Source: Thermoproteota archaeon (GTDB taxonomy: Archaea > Korarchaeota > Korarchaeia > Korarchaeales > Korarchaeaceae). Taken from it: a stretch of 64,000 bases of DNA. Both the position numbers and the translations under genes were made by a program. The stretch's first letter is position 1. The number at the start of each line of letters is the position of its first letter. Where the stretch lies: assembly GCA_027491915.1 (NCBI GenBank), contig JAOZGC010000003.1:23744-87743 (forward strand), in the 5' to 3' direction. The notes below the pieces were generated by a model that made no database searches, was not told the origin of the DNA, and was given only the letters and a program-made list of their open reading frames with translations. Below are positions 24,201 through 32,962 of the stretch, in pieces.

Positions 24201-26117
24201 ATGGTTCAGAAGACTGCGGCCTTTTTGTCGGCCGATAAGCTGAAGCGTGAGGTCAGGGAGAGCCTCTCAAAGATAGGAAGCGTATCCAAGGTAGATCTGG
24301 AGGGCCCCTTCGTCGTGGTATATGTGGATGATCCGGCGGAGTTCTTGAACGGGGACGGCGGCCTGGCCGAGGTGGCCAAGAGCCTGAAGAAGAGGATAAT
24401 CTTGATGTCCAAGGAACCGAAGAAGAATCAGGAAGAGGCACTGAAGATAATTAAAGCGGTGATTCCGGAGAGGGCCGAGCTAGTCGACGCAATATTCGTT
24501 AAGGAGACGAGAGAGGTATACATCATAGCGAAGAGGACCGGATACGTGGTTGGCAAGGCCGGGTCCAACATAGCCGCCGTTTTGAGGGCCACCGGGTGGC
24601 GACCCATAGTGATAAGGGCCCCGGCCCTGAGGTCGCCCTTCTTGGATACCCTCCAGAGGCTTATAGTGGACGGCGCGGTTGAGAGGAAGAGGAACCTGAA
24701 GCGAATCGCGAAGAGGATCTACAGGAAACCCATGGGGGTGAAAAGGGGGGTGTACGCCTCATTCCTCGGCGGCGCCAGGGAGGTCGGTAGGAGCAGCATA
24801 CTCCTCCACACGGACGAGAGCTCCGTCCTCCTGGACGCCGGAATAGGGGTTGGGGGAGGGGGTTTCTTCCCCCGGTACGACTCGCCCGACTTCCACCTGG
24901 ACGAACTGGACGCCGTCATCGTCACCCACGCCCACCTGGATCACTCCGGCGCCCTCCCCCTCCTGGCCAAGTACGGGTACAGGGGGCCCATATATGTCAC
25001 CAAGCCGACCAGGGACCTAGTGGCGCTCCTCCTATACGACTACATCAACCTGAGCGCCAGGATAGGATCGACCCCCTTCTTCTCGGAGAGGGACGTTAGG
25101 ACCATAATGAACCACATGGTCACCCTGGATTACGGGGAAACCGTCGACATATCGCCCGACATAAAGCTCACCCTCTACAAAGCGGGGCACATCCTGGGAT
25201 CGGCCATGGCCCACCTGAACATAGTCGGGGCCAGGCACAACATCCTCTACACGGGGGACTTCAGGTTCAGGGACAGCAAGCTCCTGGATCGGGCCGACAG
25301 CAGATTCCCCAGACTGGAGACCCTCATAATGGAGTGCACCTATGGTGGGGAGAAGGACGTGCTCCCTCCTCCCTCGGACGCCGAGGCCCAGCTGCTATCC
25401 ATAATCAACGAGACGATAGAGAGGGGGGGCAAGGTTCTGATACCGGCCCTGTCCGTCGGCAGGGCCCAGGAGATAATGCTAGTCTTGGTCGAGGCCTTCA
25501 ACAGGGGGGAGCTCCCCGACGTCCCGGTCTACATAGACGGCATGGCCTACGACGCGACGGCGATCCACACGGCCTACCCGGACTACCTGTCCGGCTACGT
25601 GCGCAACAAGGTTTTCAAGGAGGATTCCGATCCATTCACCGATCCTCACATATCGGCAGTAAACAGCCAGGACGACCGCGAATCGGTGATTCAGGGTGGG
25701 CCAAGCGTAATAATCTCCCCGTCCGGCATGTTGGCCGGAGGTCCCAGCGTGGAGTACTTCAGGGCCCTGGCCGGGCGGCCCGAGAACGCGGTGATACTGG
25801 TGAGCTATCAGCCCCAGGGCACCCTGGGTAGGAGGCTCAGGGACGGGGCCAAGGAGGTTACCATCAGGGACGGGACTTCGGTTGAGAGGATCAAGGTCCA
25901 AGCTTGTGTCTGCTCGGTGGAGGGTTTCTCAGCCCACGCGGACAAGGTCCAGCTCCTGAGCTTCATAACCTCCATATCCCCCAAGCCGAAGAACATATTC
26001 CTGGTCCACGGTGAGGAGAGGAAGATGCACTCCTTCAGGCGGCTGGTCTCAAAGGCCGCCACTAAGCTGTCCCGGCTGGGAATGCCGAGCATCATGGAGA
26101 GGGTGAGGATCGTCTGA
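24201..26117 (+). CDS. aCPSF1 / FttA beta-CASP ribonuclease
   Basis: Archaeal homologue of CPSF73; cleaves RNA 3' ends and acts in transcription termination. N-terminal KH-like domains (residues 1-180, with VGKAGSNIAAVLRATGW) precede the metallo-beta-lactamase core with HAHLDHSGALPLL, TLYKAGHILGSAM and YTGDFRFRDS. The beta-CASP domain has ISPSGMLAGG, and the C-terminal part SAHADKVQLL and FLVHGEERKM. All zinc ligands appear intact. The 638-residue length is typical. GTGACCCC precedes the ATG. Confidence 0.95.
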   Translation: MVQKTAAFLSADKLKREVRESLSKIGSVSKVDLEGPFVVVYVDDPAEFLNGDGGLAEVAKSLKKRIILMSKEPKKNQEEALKIIKAVIPERAELVDAIFVKETREVYIIAKRTGYVVGKAGSNIAAVLRATGWRPIVIRAPALRSPFLDTLQRLIVDGAVERKRNLKRIAKRIYRKPMGVKRGVYASFLGGAREVGRSSILLHTDESSVLLDAGIGVGGGGFFPRYDSPDFHLDELDAVIVTHAHLDHSGALPLLAKYGYRGPIYVTKPTRDLVALLLYDYINLSARIGSTPFFSERDVRTIMNHMVTLDYGETVDISPDIKLTLYKAGHILGSAMAHLNIVGARHNILYTGDFRFRDSKLLDRADSRFPRLETLIMECTYGGEKDVLPPPSDAEAQLLSIINETIERGGKVLIPALSVGRAQEIMLVLVEAFNRGELPDVPVYIDGMAYDATAIHTAYPDYLSGYVRNKVFKEDSDPFTDPHISAVNSQDDRESVIQGGPSVIISPSGMLAGGPSVEYFRALAGRPENAVILVSYQPQGTLGRRLRDGAKEVTIRDGTSVERIKVQACVCSVEGFSAHADKVQLLSFITSISPKPKNIFLVHGEERKMHSFRRLVSKAATKLSRLGMPSIMERVRIV

Positions 26118-26129
26118 CCGTCCGAGATC

Positions 26130-26525
26130 TCAGTCTTCGGGTCTCTTCCAGACTGCCACAAACCTGGGTACGACCAGCAGAGGGGGAAAGGTCTCCGTTC
26201 TCACCACGACGACCTCTCCTCCAACCTCTTGGACCCGATCCTTGAGCTGCCTCAGCGCGAGTCTGAGCTCCTCCTCGCTCTTGTCCACCAGGTCGTCGTA
26301 CCTCACTATGACTATATTGTTCTCGTTTATCTCCGTCAGGACCTGACCTATATCGGACACGTCTCTCAGGTAGACCGGCTTCACGGCTATTGGTTTTTCC
26401 ATGATGTCCGGTCCGTACTCCTCTCCTGGGACCGGCTCGTAGTACTCTTCTCCCTCTCCGTACTCCTCGTACTCCTCGTACTCCTCCTCACCGCCCCTAC
26501 CCAAGATCCTCCTGAAGAAGCCCAA
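26130..26525 (-). CDS. sepF: SepF-like FtsZ membrane anchor
   Basis: A TTG start at 26525, seven bases after AAGGAGGG (26533-26540), gives a 131-residue protein opening MGFFRRILGRGG, an amphipathic helix expected to bind membrane. A Tyr/Glu-rich acidic linker follows (EEEYEEYEEYGEGEEYYEP), then the SepF core: KPVYLRDVSDIGQVLTEINE, NNIVIVRYDDLVDKS, and GGEVVVVRTETFPPLLVVP. SepF tethers FtsZ in archaea that use FtsZ; two FtsZ copies are in this window. A GTG at 26561 is the other start, but the TATA box at about 26566-26576 lies too close to it. Confidence 0.85.
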   Translation of the reverse strand: MGFFRRILGRGGEEEYEEYEEYGEGEEYYEPVPGEEYGPDIMEKPIAVKPVYLRDVSDIGQVLTEINENNIVIVRYDDLVDKSEEELRLALRQLKDRVQEVGGEVVVVRTETFPPLLVVPRFVAVWKRPED

Positions 26526-26660
26526 ACCGCAACCCTCCTTTTCTCGACCCCGATCGGCCACCCTATTTAAAGCATATCAGGCGTCGGTCTTACCGGGCGG
26601 CCGCGTCCCCAACGTTTAATTATGAAGGCGTGGGATACGGAGGGGCCCGAGGCGGTGGAG

Positions 26661-26906
26661 ATGAGCAACGCCATGGGTTACCTGAACAAGAATGTCGACG
26701 AAAATGTGCTCGTCTCCCTCAAGAACGGCTCTTGGGTCAGGGGGGTACTCAGGGCGTTTGACAGGCACCTCAACCTCATAGTAGACAACGCCGAGGAGAT
26801 GATGCCCGGTCAGGGCGACCCAGTCGGCAGCGTGATAAGGCTCGGGAAGAGGGTACTGATAAGGGGCGACACGGTTGTGGCAATATCCGCCCCCAAATCG
26901 AGGTGA
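26661..26906 (+). CDS. Sm-like archaeal protein (SmAP/Lsm)
   Basis: RNA-binding ring-forming protein. Sm1 motif: VLVSLKNGSWVRGVLRAFDR with HLNLIVDNAEE. Sm2 motif: RLGKRVLIRGDTVVAIS. ATG 26661 is preceded by GGTGGAG. An earlier ATG (26622) abuts a TTTAAT element that looks like the promoter, so the shorter 81-residue form is preferred. L37e follows, a frequent archaeal pairing. Confidence 0.93.
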   Translation: MSNAMGYLNKNVDENVLVSLKNGSWVRGVLRAFDRHLNLIVDNAEEMMPGQGDPVGSVIRLGKRVLIRGDTVVAISAPKSR

Positions 26907-26951
26907 GTCGGACTTCCGCCCGGGAGATGAGACGGGGGAGGTGAGGGTGAC

Positions 26952-27143
26952 TTGGTCAAGGGGACTCCCTCCATGGGCAAGAGGGGCCGAGGAAAAACTC
27001 ACGTGAGATGTAGGAGATGCGGCAGGCACTCTTTCAACGTTAAGAAGGGATATTGCGCCGCCTGCGGCTTCGGCAGGAGCAGGAGGATTAGGAGGTACTC
27101 CTGGCAGAACAAGAAGCCCGTGACCAGGGCGAGGCTGGTCTGA
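26952..27143 (+). CDS. rpl37e: 50S ribosomal protein L37e
   Basis: A 63-residue zinc-binding protein: [20 protein letters not shown] and [20 protein letters not shown], with four cysteines in CxxC pairs. TTG 26952 is preceded by GGTGAGGGTGAC. It sits in its usual place after the Sm-like gene. Confidence 0.95.
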   Translation: MVKGTPSMGKRGRGKTHVRCRRCGRHSFNVKKGYCAACGFGRSRRIRRYSWQNKKPVTRARLV

Positions 27144-27194
27144 GGACCCTCCCCGCCGAATTCCCATATTTTAATTAATGATTGAAAATAACAG

Positions 27195-27222
27195 TGGAAT
27201 AATTCCAAAATCTTTTTAAGTA
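27195..27222 (+). promoter_or_regulatory. Palindrome plus TATA box before the GMC-like oxidoreductase
   Basis: TGGAATAATTCCA (27195-27207) is a perfect 6-1-6 inverted repeat ending five bases before CTTTTTAAGTAT (27212-27222), the likely TATA box. The whole 27160-27254 stretch is strongly A/T-rich compared with its surroundings. The palindrome's position next to the promoter element suggests an operator. Confidence 0.45.
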
Positions 27223-27254
27223 TTTGCCCGGCCTAAAATTAGAGGTTTTTCTTT

Positions 27255-28562
27255 TTGTCTCTAAACCATGCGGGAGAGGTCGTTGTGGTGGGTACTGGCC
27301 CCGGAGGAGCCACGGTCGCGCGGGAGCTGGCCTCTCGGGGGGTGAGGGTGACGATCTTGGAGAGCGGCAGACCGGGCGTCAAGTTCGGCACGGAGATGGG
27401 GGCGCTCGGTTTCTACGACGGCCGAACCTTCGGGGCAGGCCGCCTGTCCGAGGGCAGAGAGGTCGAGTTCTTCAGGGCCAAGGTGCTCGGGGGCACGGCC
27501 ACCGTCTCTCTAGGCTGCGCCCTGTCCCCGCCGGGCGGCCGGCCGAGGGGTATGGGGTTCGATCTTGGGGGGAACCTATCCGAAGCCCGGAGGGACATGA
27601 AGGTAGTTACAACACCGGAGGAGTTCATTGGACCGAGATCCTCCCTGATCCGGCGCGCGGGGGAGGAGCTCGGCTACGAGTTCAGACCCATGCCCAAATC
27701 GGTCAAATTCGACCGATGCACGGGATGCGGGAACTGCGTCTTGGGCTGCGTCGAGGGGGCCAAGTGGACGCCAGTGAGATACCTGGCCGAGGCCGCCAGG
27801 GCGGGCGCGAGGATCATGACGGGTTATTCGGTGACCAGGGTGGCGTCGAAGTCGGGCGAGGTGACCTCAGTAGCCGCCCGGGGGCCGACCGGCGGGATCA
27901 ACATCCCGGCGAGCGTCGTGGTGCTGGCGGCCGGGGCCCTGGAAACTCCGGTAATCCTCCAGAACTCCGGGGTGGATGCAGGCGGCTCCCTGTCGGGCGA
28001 CCTGTTCGTAAACTGCTACGGTATGATCGACGGCAGGGGCATGGGAGACGAGATGGGGATGACGACGCTCATGGACGGGATGCTGGATAGGGGCTTCCTA
28101 CTATCCCCCATCCTGGATACCCCCCTGGACATGTTCCTCTACTTTCCGACGCTCAAGAAGCTCAGGTCCCTCAGGAGATCGAAGATGATCGGCCTGATGG
28201 TCAAGACCTCGGACGACGTCGTTGGAGGGGTTACCAGAGACGGTAGAATAAGAAAGACCATAACCCGAAACGACGAGAGGAGGCTTAGGGAGGGAGAAAA
28301 GATCGCCAGGGCCGTGCTCGAGGCCGCCGGCTGTAACCCCGGATCGATCATGACCGGGAGGGTGAGGGCGGCCCACCCGGCATGCACAGCCCCCGTGGGA
28401 GAGGTGGTCGACCGAGAGCAGGAGACCGAGATATCAGGCCTCTTCGTCGGGGACGCCAGCGCCTTTCCGGCGGCCCCTGGGATTCCCCCAATAGTCACGA
28501 TAGTCGCCATGTCCAAGCGGCTCGGGAGGATCTTGACCGACGACCGACTGAACCCTTCCTAG
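27255..28562 (+). CDS. FAD-dependent GMC-like oxidoreductase with ferredoxin-like cysteine motif
   Basis: The 435-residue flavoprotein opens with VVVVGTGPGGATVARELASR (FAD Rossmann fold) and TILESG. In the middle, CTGCGNCVLGCVEGAKWT carries four cysteines in an iron-sulfur-like pattern seen in archaeal GMC-like dehydrogenases. VVLAAGALETPVILQ and C-terminal HPACTAPVGEVVDRE with GLFVGDASAFPAAPGIPPI are GMC family signatures. The substrate is unknown; alcohol- or sugar-type oxidation is the family theme. TTG 27255 is near-leaderless after the A/T-rich promoter. Confidence 0.85.
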   Translation: MSLNHAGEVVVVGTGPGGATVARELASRGVRVTILESGRPGVKFGTEMGALGFYDGRTFGAGRLSEGREVEFFRAKVLGGTATVSLGCALSPPGGRPRGMGFDLGGNLSEARRDMKVVTTPEEFIGPRSSLIRRAGEELGYEFRPMPKSVKFDRCTGCGNCVLGCVEGAKWTPVRYLAEAARAGARIMTGYSVTRVASKSGEVTSVAARGPTGGINIPASVVVLAAGALETPVILQNSGVDAGGSLSGDLFVNCYGMIDGRGMGDEMGMTTLMDGMLDRGFLLSPILDTPLDMFLYFPTLKKLRSLRRSKMIGLMVKTSDDVVGGVTRDGRIRKTITRNDERRLREGEKIARAVLEAAGCNPGSIMTGRVRAAHPACTAPVGEVVDREQETEISGLFVGDASAFPAAPGIPPIVTIVAMSKRLGRILTDDRLNPS

Positions 28563-28664
28563 GTCGTCGGGCGGCGACACCTCGGATGATCAGGGAGGTT
28601 GCGGGTCGGCACCCTCCCCGACCCCCCACGAGTAATCTTTAATTTCCGGTGGTGTGCGGGAGCT

Positions 28665-28762
28665 GGGCCGGTGGCGCAGTCTGGTAGCGCGCCCGCTTGG
28701 CAAGCGGCGTCCGAATCGCCCAGAGTGCGGGAGGTTCGCGGGTTCGAATCCCGCCCGGTCCA
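28665..28762 (+). tRNA. tRNA-Ala (GGC) with anticodon-loop intron
   Basis: The acceptor GGGCCGG/CCGGTCC carries the G3:U70 pair. The anticodon stem CCCGC/GCGGG encloses TTGGCA, and a 23-base intron (about 28703-28725) lies at position 37/38. Discriminator A, CCA encoded at 28763-28765. Mature length 75. Confidence 0.92.
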
Positions 28763-28817
28763 CCAGATCTATCTTCTCTTCAACGTCCTCAAAGGATCTG
28801 ATCGAGGGAGAACCATC

Positions 28818-29387
28818 GTGTTCCGAGATTCGAGGTCGTCCCTATCCGGAGAGAGGCTTCCGAACTACGTCGAGGAGGTCAGGCTGACCCCCCTCATCCC
28901 CCTGTTTCTTCTCCTGCCCATGATCGTCATGGCCCCCCTGATCCTCTATCTGGCCCTCTCCAGGCCGGCCGTTCAACCCCTCCTTCCGGGGGCGGTGGCG
29001 ATCGCGCTCATACTATCCCTCGTATACTATCTAATCAGGATCTACGGGAAGCTCAGGTTGGAGGTCTTCGAGGGGGCCATCAGGATCAAGTTCGGCCGAT
29101 CCGAACTCACCATCCCGGCCGCATCCGTGTCGGCCATAAGCCTGACCAGGGCCGGCGCCCTGTCCCTCTGGTCCGGGCCCCAGGTCTGGAGGGGGTCCCT
29201 AAAATTCCTGCTGCGCGGGGGCGCGGCGGTGGTCTTCCACCTGTCTCGCCCCCAGAGAGACGTCGCTGGGGAGATCAGGCGGGTATGGGTGTCCACCTCA
29301 AATCCAGATGGCCTGGTGGCGGCCCTGATCGGGGCGGGATTTCCCCCTCCCTCCAGACCTCCGGAGGGGGACAAATACAGCCTGTAA
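28818..29387 (+). CDS. Membrane protein with PH-like domain
   Basis: A GTG start gives 189 residues. Two adjacent hydrophobic segments form the N-terminal third: PLIPLFLLLPMIVMAPLILY and LPGAVAIALILSLVYYLIRI. A soluble domain follows (YGKLRLEVFEGAIRIKFGRS, VWVSTSNPDGLVAALIGAGF), and WVSTSNPDGLVAAL is a common ending of bacterial-type PH domains. Function is unknown; a small membrane-anchored sensor or scaffold is plausible. It directly follows tRNA-Ala. Confidence 0.6.
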   Translation: MFRDSRSSLSGERLPNYVEEVRLTPLIPLFLLLPMIVMAPLILYLALSRPAVQPLLPGAVAIALILSLVYYLIRIYGKLRLEVFEGAIRIKFGRSELTIPAASVSAISLTRAGALSLWSGPQVWRGSLKFLLRGGAAVVFHLSRPQRDVAGEIRRVWVSTSNPDGLVAALIGAGFPPPSRPPEGDKYSL

Positions 29388-29406
29388 TTCGGCGGCGCGG
29401 GAGTGG

Positions 29407-29492
29407 TGCGGGGGGAGGGATTTGAACCCTCGCGGGCCTGCGCCCACTCGGTCCTGAGCCGAGCGCCTTGGACCTGGCTTGGCTACCCCCGC
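29407..29492 (-). tRNA. tRNA-Leu (CAG)
   Basis: The acceptor is GCGGGGG/CCCCCGC, the anticodon loop CTCAGGA is in CTCGG/CCGAG, and there is a long class II variable arm. The T-arm is AGGG-TTCAAAT-CCCT, the discriminator is A, and CCA is encoded at 29404-29406. Confidence 0.94.
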
Positions 29493-29562
29493 GGGGAGGA
29501 AGACCCCTCCCGTCGATATAAAGATTGCAGGCGGGACCCCCTCGCCCCTATCTAAAGATTGG

Positions 29563-29637
29563 TGCTCCGGCCGGGATTTGAACCCGGGTCTGGGGCTCGA
29601 AAGGCCCCTATGCTTAACCTGGCTACACCACCGGAGC
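29563..29637 (-). tRNA. tRNA-Glu (TTC)
   Basis: The acceptor is GCTCCGG/CCGGAGC, the anticodon loop CTTTCGA is in GGGGC/GCCCC, the T-arm is CCGGG-TTCAAAT-CCCGG, the discriminator is A, and CCA is encoded at 29560-29562. No intron. Confidence 0.95.
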
Positions 29638-29676
29638 CCGGGGACCGGTCTACCCCTCCTCTTATAAAATCAGCAC

Positions 29677-30786
29677 CTATATGGCGATTCCCAGATTCTC
29701 GTCCAGCTTCTGCCTCAGGTACTCCACGAAGAGGCCCTTGAGCTCCCTGGCCGACGGACTCATCGCCTTGAATATCTCCAACTCCGCCTTCTTCTTTTTC
29801 TCTAGAAACCACCTGTTCTCCTCCTGCCAGAACGGATGCTGGAGATTGGGCAGCCTCATGTTGTCCTGGGCCGCCTTGAGGTCCATCTGGGTGAGGGGCT
29901 CCAGGGCGAACCGGTAGTCAGAGAAGAAACCAGTCTCCACGTCTCCGGTGGTTATTCCTATGAATCTGGCCTCTGGGGCGGCCAATCCGGGAATGTGAGC
30001 CGAGCTTATGCTGTTGTAAACCACGGTGGCGGCTATCCTTATGGACCACGGGGACAGGTCCGTTAGGATGGCCACCGGCACTCCCTTGTCGCTCAACATC
30101 CTCAGGAACCTGCGCATGCTCCTGGAGGCCTGCCCCTTCAGGATGGCCACCGCTATCCCGTGCTCCTCCGGTATCCCCAACTCTATCATGTTCTTGGCCG
30201 GGCCGACCTTCTCCACGGCAACGACCGCCTTGACGCCTATCCTCCCGAATTTTATGTTCTCTGGCCTCGGGGGAACCGAGTAACCCATCTCCCCGACTTG
30301 ATCAGCCCTTATCGTCCTTCCCGACCTGTCTGTGAGCTCTATGTCTCCGTATATCCACCCCCTGGGGTCGCTCGTTATTGATATGGCCTCGCGCGGCAGT
30401 CCAAGCACCAGCTCCATCAAGACGATCCTTGAGTCAGTCTCTCGCTGATCTTTGGGGAACAGCGTACCCTTGAGCCTCTCTATTTTGTGGATGTAGTAGA
30501 AATCCCTCTTGGTCATGGTCAGTCCGTTCTCCAGGTGATCGAGCGCCTTGTCCATTCCATAGAGTATCCCGGCGAGCGTCTTCAGGCTCTTCAGCCTGGA
30601 CCCCCTTATCTCGCTGTACACCCTAGGGGAGAAGACGTATCCCTCCTCCTCGCTGAACTCTATGTTGCCCGAGGTGTTGGGGGGGTATCTTATCTTCGGG
30701 AACCTCCCCATCTCCATATCCCTCTTGATCTTCAGGGCTATCTCCCTTATCCTCTTCTTGACCTCAACCGCCTCCTCATGAGCCAT
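29677..30786 (-). CDS. top6A: DNA topoisomerase VI subunit A
   Basis: Spo11-like strand-cleaving subunit. The catalytic tyrosine lies in the winged-helix region (MTKRDFYYIHKIE). The Toprim domain has VAVEKVGPAKNMIELGIPEE and ILTDLSPWSIRIAATVV, whose DLSPW resembles the metal-binding DxD region. The 369-residue length is normal. It overlaps top6B by 11 bases, so subunits are made together. ATG start. Confidence 0.94.
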   Translation of the reverse strand: MAHEEAVEVKKRIREIALKIKRDMEMGRFPKIRYPPNTSGNIEFSEEEGYVFSPRVYSEIRGSRLKSLKTLAGILYGMDKALDHLENGLTMTKRDFYYIHKIERLKGTLFPKDQRETDSRIVLMELVLGLPREAISITSDPRGWIYGDIELTDRSGRTIRADQVGEMGYSVPPRPENIKFGRIGVKAVVAVEKVGPAKNMIELGIPEEHGIAVAILKGQASRSMRRFLRMLSDKGVPVAILTDLSPWSIRIAATVVYNSISSAHIPGLAAPEARFIGITTGDVETGFFSDYRFALEPLTQMDLKAAQDNMRLPNLQHPFWQEENRWFLEKKKKAELEIFKAMSPSARELKGLFVEYLRQKLDENLGIAI

Positions 30787-32320
30787 TCTTCTTCACCCCC
30801 GCGGGCGGGCGAACCTTGGACAGTATCTTCTCCACCGGCGGCCTCTCGCCGGTTAGGTCCTCTACCACCTCGGATATCAACTCGTAATATCTGGCAAACG
30901 CTTCGTACCTGGCCCTGGCCATCTCGGCCCTCCTCTTCCTGTGGAGGAAAGACTTCAACTCCCTGGCGCAGATCCTCAACCCAAGCTCGATCTCCCTGGC
31001 TATCTCCGGTTTGTTTGCTATGAACTCCTTACCCACGGTCTTAAAGGGTATCTTGGTGGACACTATGTGCACGAACAGGGCCACGGGTTCTTCCTCCAGC
31101 GATCTCAACCCGTAGTTCCCCCAGTCTATCCTCCTAGCCACCGCGTACGAAACGTCGCTGGAGACATCGTAGAGGAGGGGTATCCGGTTGGCGAACCTGT
31201 AGAGCTGGATCTCCCCGGTCGGTCTCAGCTCTCCCCCATAGGCCAGGGCCGTTTCAACTATGAACGGGTGGGCCTCGAACACGCTCGGCGGCCTCTGGAC
31301 TGCCTTGACGAATTCCGGTCTGAGCTCCTTCTTTATTCCCTCCTCCAACAACTCCGGCGACAGGGGCGACAGGATCGAGGCGTCGGGCGGCAGGAACCGT
31401 GGATAGCTTCTCAATGCCCTGAAGAGGGCCCTAATCTCCTCGTCGGTCAGGTTTCTCGGCCTCTTGATCGGATCGAGCCCGGCCAGCCTCACCACTTCCC
31501 TCGCGGTCTTGGATCCCACCCTCTGGAAGTGGGTGGTGAGGAAGGTCACCAGAGTCCTGGTCTTGGTGGTGGATATGAGCCTCATCAGTATCTCCAGGTC
31601 CACCCCTTTGGGGTGGAACTTGGCCTCCCTGGGCAGCGGGGGGATCACGTCGGTGCTCCTCACGAAAAGGTAGGGGACCCCGTCCGGATCCACGAACAGC
31701 ATGTCCGCGTATGGGGTGACGATCGCGGTCTGCCTCAGGTACTCAACTATCTTTCTCCTGGCCTTCCCGTAGCTCCCCTCGAAGTGCATCTCAACCCTGG
31801 TGAACGACTCGTCGCACGCGTCCGCCAGCCTCCTCCTCTTCAATACAATCGGTTCATTCCTCTTGATGTCTATCTTCATTTCGAACTCCTCCACAGGACC
31901 CCCGTCCCGCGCGGTGGTCACCTTGAAGGGCATGTTGGTCGTTATCTGTCCGTAGAGGAGGGCCATAGTCCCGCCCAATCCGAACGTCCCCCTGCTCTGC
32001 ATCAACCTGTACTTGGAACTCACGAACACCTTGCCGAAGGCCGCAGGAACGTCGCTCGGATCCAGACCGATGCCGTTGTCAGACACGGTAAGCCTGTAGA
32101 TGGTCCCTCTCCCGTCCACCCTCTCTTCAGATCTGGTCATGAAGACCGTTATCCTCGGCGGCCTCCTGGCCAGCTCGCAGGCGTCCAGCGCGTTCTCGAC
32201 GAGCTCCCTCACTATGGTGTAGGTGGCCCTAACCGGGTTGTCGAAGCCGGCCAGGGCCTTGTTCCGGTAGAAGAAGTCCGCCGCGCTTATCTGCTCCAGC
32301 TGAACCTCTCTCTCGGCCAT
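30776..32320 (-). CDS. top6B: DNA topoisomerase VI subunit B
   Basis: GHKL ATPase subunit. ELVENALDACELARRPPRI (N box), TVSDNGIGLDPSDVP (G1), and SRGTFGLGGTMALLYGQITT (G2) bind ATP, followed by a helix-two-turns-helix region and the transducer. The 514-residue length is typical. It resolves DNA supercoils in most archaea; it is first in the top6BA pair. ATG start. Confidence 0.95.
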   Translation of the reverse strand: MAEREVQLEQISAADFFYRNKALAGFDNPVRATYTIVRELVENALDACELARRPPRITVFMTRSEERVDGRGTIYRLTVSDNGIGLDPSDVPAAFGKVFVSSKYRLMQSRGTFGLGGTMALLYGQITTNMPFKVTTARDGGPVEEFEMKIDIKRNEPIVLKRRRLADACDESFTRVEMHFEGSYGKARRKIVEYLRQTAIVTPYADMLFVDPDGVPYLFVRSTDVIPPLPREAKFHPKGVDLEILMRLISTTKTRTLVTFLTTHFQRVGSKTAREVVRLAGLDPIKRPRNLTDEEIRALFRALRSYPRFLPPDASILSPLSPELLEEGIKKELRPEFVKAVQRPPSVFEAHPFIVETALAYGGELRPTGEIQLYRFANRIPLLYDVSSDVSYAVARRIDWGNYGLRSLEEEPVALFVHIVSTKIPFKTVGKEFIANKPEIAREIELGLRICARELKSFLHRKRRAEMARARYEAFARYYELISEVVEDLTGERPPVEKILSKVRPPAGVKKNGS

Positions 32321-32374
32321 CCCTCTCGGGGCCCCCGCCCGGCCCCCGTTTAAAATATTGATCGACGCCCATCT

Positions 32375-32959
32375 TTATTCTCCTGTCTCTTTTGAGGCCA
32401 ATCTCCTCTCTAAGTTCTCTATCTCTCTCATTTCCGCCAGCTTCTTCTCCATAATTCGATAAGCTGTTGAATGTCGGGCTCCCTTGAGGAGGGCAATCAC
32501 CGCTTCCTTGGCCGGGATGACCCCGTAGTGCCTTCCTATTATCGACACAGTGTGGCCATAGACGGATATGCTGGTCCCCGTCCTCCCCTCTATGTAGGCC
32601 CTGGCCCTTCCCCTCTCACCTATCAACCTGCCCCTGATCCTTATGAGGGCGTTCTTCCTGTCCCCCACGTAGTTCCTCAGGTCTATGACCTCGAGCACGT
32701 ATTCGTCGTCCAAGAGGTTGAACGCCTTCTCCGGACTGAAGCCCCTCGATATCGCCCTTATGACGGAGACCAACTTGCTCGGCATGAGGGGATCTCCCGG
32801 GGGGGAATCGAACCTTATCGTGACCTCGCCAGTCCGACTGTCCACCGACAACCTGGCCCCGGTCAGAGACTCCAGCCTCCTCCTGACGGCCCCGCCTTTG
32901 CCTATCAAAACCCCTATCCTGGCCCGGGGCATCTTAATCTTGGCCTGGTAGAAGGTCAT
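32375..32959 (-). CDS. KH-domain RNA-binding protein (Dim2/Pno1-like)
   Basis: Two KH domains. KH1 has IGVLIGKGGAVRRRLESLTG; KH2 has RIRGRLIGERGRARAYIEGR and TSISVYGHTVSIIGRHYGV. The order and linker (EKAFNLLDDEYVLEVIDLR) match archaeal homologues of Pno1/Dim2, which assist 3' processing of small-subunit rRNA. 194 residues. It sits directly after rio1, its usual partner gene, four bases away. Confidence 0.9.
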   Translation of the reverse strand: MTFYQAKIKMPRARIGVLIGKGGAVRRRLESLTGARLSVDSRTGEVTIRFDSPPGDPLMPSKLVSVIRAISRGFSPEKAFNLLDDEYVLEVIDLRNYVGDRKNALIRIRGRLIGERGRARAYIEGRTGTSISVYGHTVSIIGRHYGVIPAKEAVIALLKGARHSTAYRIMEKKLAEMREIENLERRLASKETGE

Positions 32960-32962
32960 TCC

